This document shows positions 62,645 through 64,000 of a stretch of 64,000 bases of DNA, piece by piece. The position numbers and the translations under genes are program-made. The stretch is from NCBI RefSeq assembly GCF_000756815.1, contig NZ_CCVW01000004.1:496001-560000 (forward strand). Direction: 5' to 3'. Position 1 is the first letter of the stretch. Each line of letters begins with the position of its first letter. The DNA is from Legionella massiliensis (GTDB lineage Bacteria > Pseudomonadota > Gammaproteobacteria > Legionellales > Legionellaceae). The notes beneath the pieces are model-generated. The model did no database searches, had not been told where the DNA came from, and was given only the letters and a program-made list of their open reading frames with translations.

Positions 62645-64000
62645 CTACAAAGGCTTTAACTGCTCCAAAGTAGTCGGGATTAATTCTGAAACTGTAGGAT
62701 GAATATGAACCGCATCCCTAATTAGCGTATAGGGTTTATCGGCGTACATCACATCAAGAATGGAATGAATGATTTCATCACCGCCGACGCCTAAGACAGT
62801 CGCGCCGAGAATTTTTTGGTTTTTGGCATCAACAAGCACCTTAATAAATCCTGTTGGTTCGCCCTTCATGACTGCGCGCTTGACCTGAGTCATTGGTCTT
62901 TTAGCAACTAAGACCTCATACCCTGCTTGTTTAACCTCTGCTTCTGTCATGCCACAACGTCCTAAAGGGGGATTGATAAACAGGGCGTAGGTCATTATTC
63001 GATCTGTGACTTTTCGTTTAGTGTTATTAAGAAGATTATCGCTAACAATTTGATAGTCATTATAAGAGGTATGGGTAAAGGCGCCTCGACCATTACATTC
63101 GCCAATCGCCCAGATGTTGGGAACTGAGGAAACAAGGTAGTCATCAACCTGAATCATACCGCGGTTATCAAGTTTAACCTCTGTGTTTTCTAAACCAAGA
63201 TCATCGGTATTGGGTTTGCGTCCAAGGGCAATGAGTACGTGGCTGCCTGAAATCGTTTTTTTCTCATTATCACAGCCAGCATGAGCAAGAAGTGTCGTGC
63301 CAGATTTTGAAAACTCAAGACAGGTTGTATTCAGATGAACATCAATACCTGATTCTTGCATGATAGTTAGCACAGTCTCTGATACATCCTCATCCTCTCT
63401 GGGAATTAAACGGGCTGCCTTTTCAATAACCGTGACCTTTGACCCCAAATAGCAAAAGAGCTGGGCAAACTCAAGACCAATATAACTTCCGCCAACTACA
63501 ATCAGATGTTCAGGTAATTCTTCCAAATCTAGAATGGATGAATTGGTTAAATAATTAATGCTTTCCAATCCAGGCATTGTTGGGACAAAAGCACGGGCGC
63601 CAACATTAATAAAAATTTTGTTGGCGCTTAGGCTTTCATTGTTTACCGAGATTGACCGATTATCTATAAAACGTGCATGGCCGTGATAGACATCAATGTT
63701 AGCTGTGTTTCTAAGCCAGTGCTCTACGCCCTGAGAAGCTTTATACACAACCGCATCTTTACGTGCTTTAACCTTTTGCCAATCAGCCTTAATAGAACCA
63801 GAAATCTCTATACCAAAATCAATGGCTCGTTTGGCCAAATACGCAACCTCTGCGGAGGCCACCAGAGTTTTAGTCGGGATGCATCCTGTATTGACACAGG
63901 TTCCACCAAATTTATTACGCTCAATAAGAGCAGTTTTTAAACCTTCATTAGCTAGCCGGACTGCAAGAGAAGGGCCAGCTTGGCCAGCACCAATAACAAT
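62645..64000 (-). CDS. FAD-dependent disulfide oxidoreductase, MerA/Lpd-like (5' end cut by window)
   Basis: This is a class I pyridine nucleotide-disulfide oxidoreductase. The frame is open to the window edge: the last visible codons encode IVIGAGQAGPSLAVRL (FAD site), then the redox pair GGTCVNTGCIPTKTL. An NAD(P)H-binding GGSYIGLEFAQLF is in the middle, and the C-terminal base is in HIHPTVSEL. The true start is only a few residues outside; an internal GTG at 63862 is not the start. CVNTGC rather than CLNVGC and the solitary location suggest a mercuric-reductase-like or general disulfide reductase, not the pyruvate dehydrogenase E3. Confidence 0.9.
   Translation of the reverse strand: MVIGAGQAGPSLAVRLANEGLKTALIERNKFGGTCVNTGCIPTKTLVASAEVAYLAKRAIDFGIEISGSIKADWQKVKARKDAVVYKASQGVEHWLRNTANIDVYHGHARFIDNRSISVNNESLSANKIFINVGARAFVPTMPGLESINYLTNSSILDLEELPEHLIVVGGSYIGLEFAQLFCYLGSKVTVIEKAARLIPREDEDVSETVLTIMQESGIDVHLNTTCLEFSKSGTTLLAHAGCDNEKKTISGSHVLIALGRKPNTDDLGLENTEVKLDNRGMIQVDDYLVSSVPNIWAIGECNGRGAFTHTSYNDYQIVSDNLLNNTKRKVTDRIMTYALFINPPLGRCGMTEAEVKQAGYEVLVAKRPMTQVKRAVMKGEPTGFIKVLVDAKNQKILGATVLGVGGDEIIHSILDVMYADKPYTLIRDAVHIHPTVSELIPTTLEQLKPL

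Noticed and set aside
63860-63862. GTG 63862 as the start of the last oxidoreductase
   Set aside because: The frame stays open to the window edge and encodes the FAD-binding and redox-disulfide motifs upstream of this codon.

Overview
The window is a chromosomal segment of a Legionella-type gammaproteobacterium. The evidence is a relative of the Dot/Icm effector SdbA, a DotI/IcmL-like protein, several ankyrin-repeat and other eukaryote-like proteins, a CpxR/CpxA pair, AT-rich DNA, and a backbone order (gyrA-serC-aroA-cmk-rpsA; rnm-yciO-trpS-scpA-scpB-rluB; rlmD-relA) typical of gammaproteobacteria. I cannot name the species from sequence alone. No tRNA, rRNA, CRISPR array, transposase or integrase gene was seen.

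Layout. 1-6.5 kb: tightly coupled gyrA (5' end outside the window), serC, aroA, cmk, then rpsA with a clear terminator. 6.5-13.8 kb: a palindromic-repeat block, lapA-lapB, a DegT-type sugar aminotransferase, pyrF, a type 4 uracil-DNA glycosylase coupled to a GspH/FimT pseudopilin, a periplasmic DotI/IcmL-like protein, and ubiC-ubiA. 13.8-15.7 kb: a tandem array of 85-bp repeats beside a decayed ankyrin-type gene. 15.8-17.8 kb: a nucleoside salvage operon (cdd, punA, deoC). 18-29.3 kb: accessory region with an unknown 170-aa protein, a 765-aa ankyrin protein ending in a PCNA-binding-type motif, a dicarboxylate symporter and a 2277-aa ankyrin/solenoid protein. 29.5-33.8 kb: overlapping phoH-ybeY-corC-cpxR-cpxA operon. 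34-36.4 kb: an unknown 523-aa protein with a PmrA-like promoter box, converging on a stand-alone receiver protein. 36.6-41.8 kb: rnm (trpH), yciO, trpS, scpA, scpB, rluB. 41.8-48.5 kb: a 124-bp tandem array and three accessory genes (518, 554 and 692 aa). 48.9-54.7 kb: rlmD, relA, an Aquifex-type aconitase and a small YqaE/Pmp3 protein. 55-64 kb: a CE-clan cysteine-protease-like protein, a secreted 717-aa protein, an SdbA-like 1118-aa protein and a flavin disulfide reductase whose 5' end is cut by the window edge.

The most interesting pattern is a probable effector regulon. Three accessory genes (523 aa, the CE-clan protease and the SdbA-like protein) carry two TTAA-type half-sites exactly 11 bp apart. 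Each pair is followed by exactly 7 nt and then a -10-like hexamer, the architecture expected of Legionella PmrA boxes; a fourth gene (554 aa) has a weaker version. Two proteins carry eukaryote-directed signatures: a His-Asp-Cys arrangement spaced as in Ulp1/SENP peptidases, and a C-terminal PIP box with the residues of a CRL4-Cdt2 PIP degron. The other pattern is a rich set of palindromic and tandem repeats concentrated at the 3' ends of accessory genes, often bounded by the short motif GTAATAGGTCA. All functional statements are inferred from sequence motifs; no database search was run.
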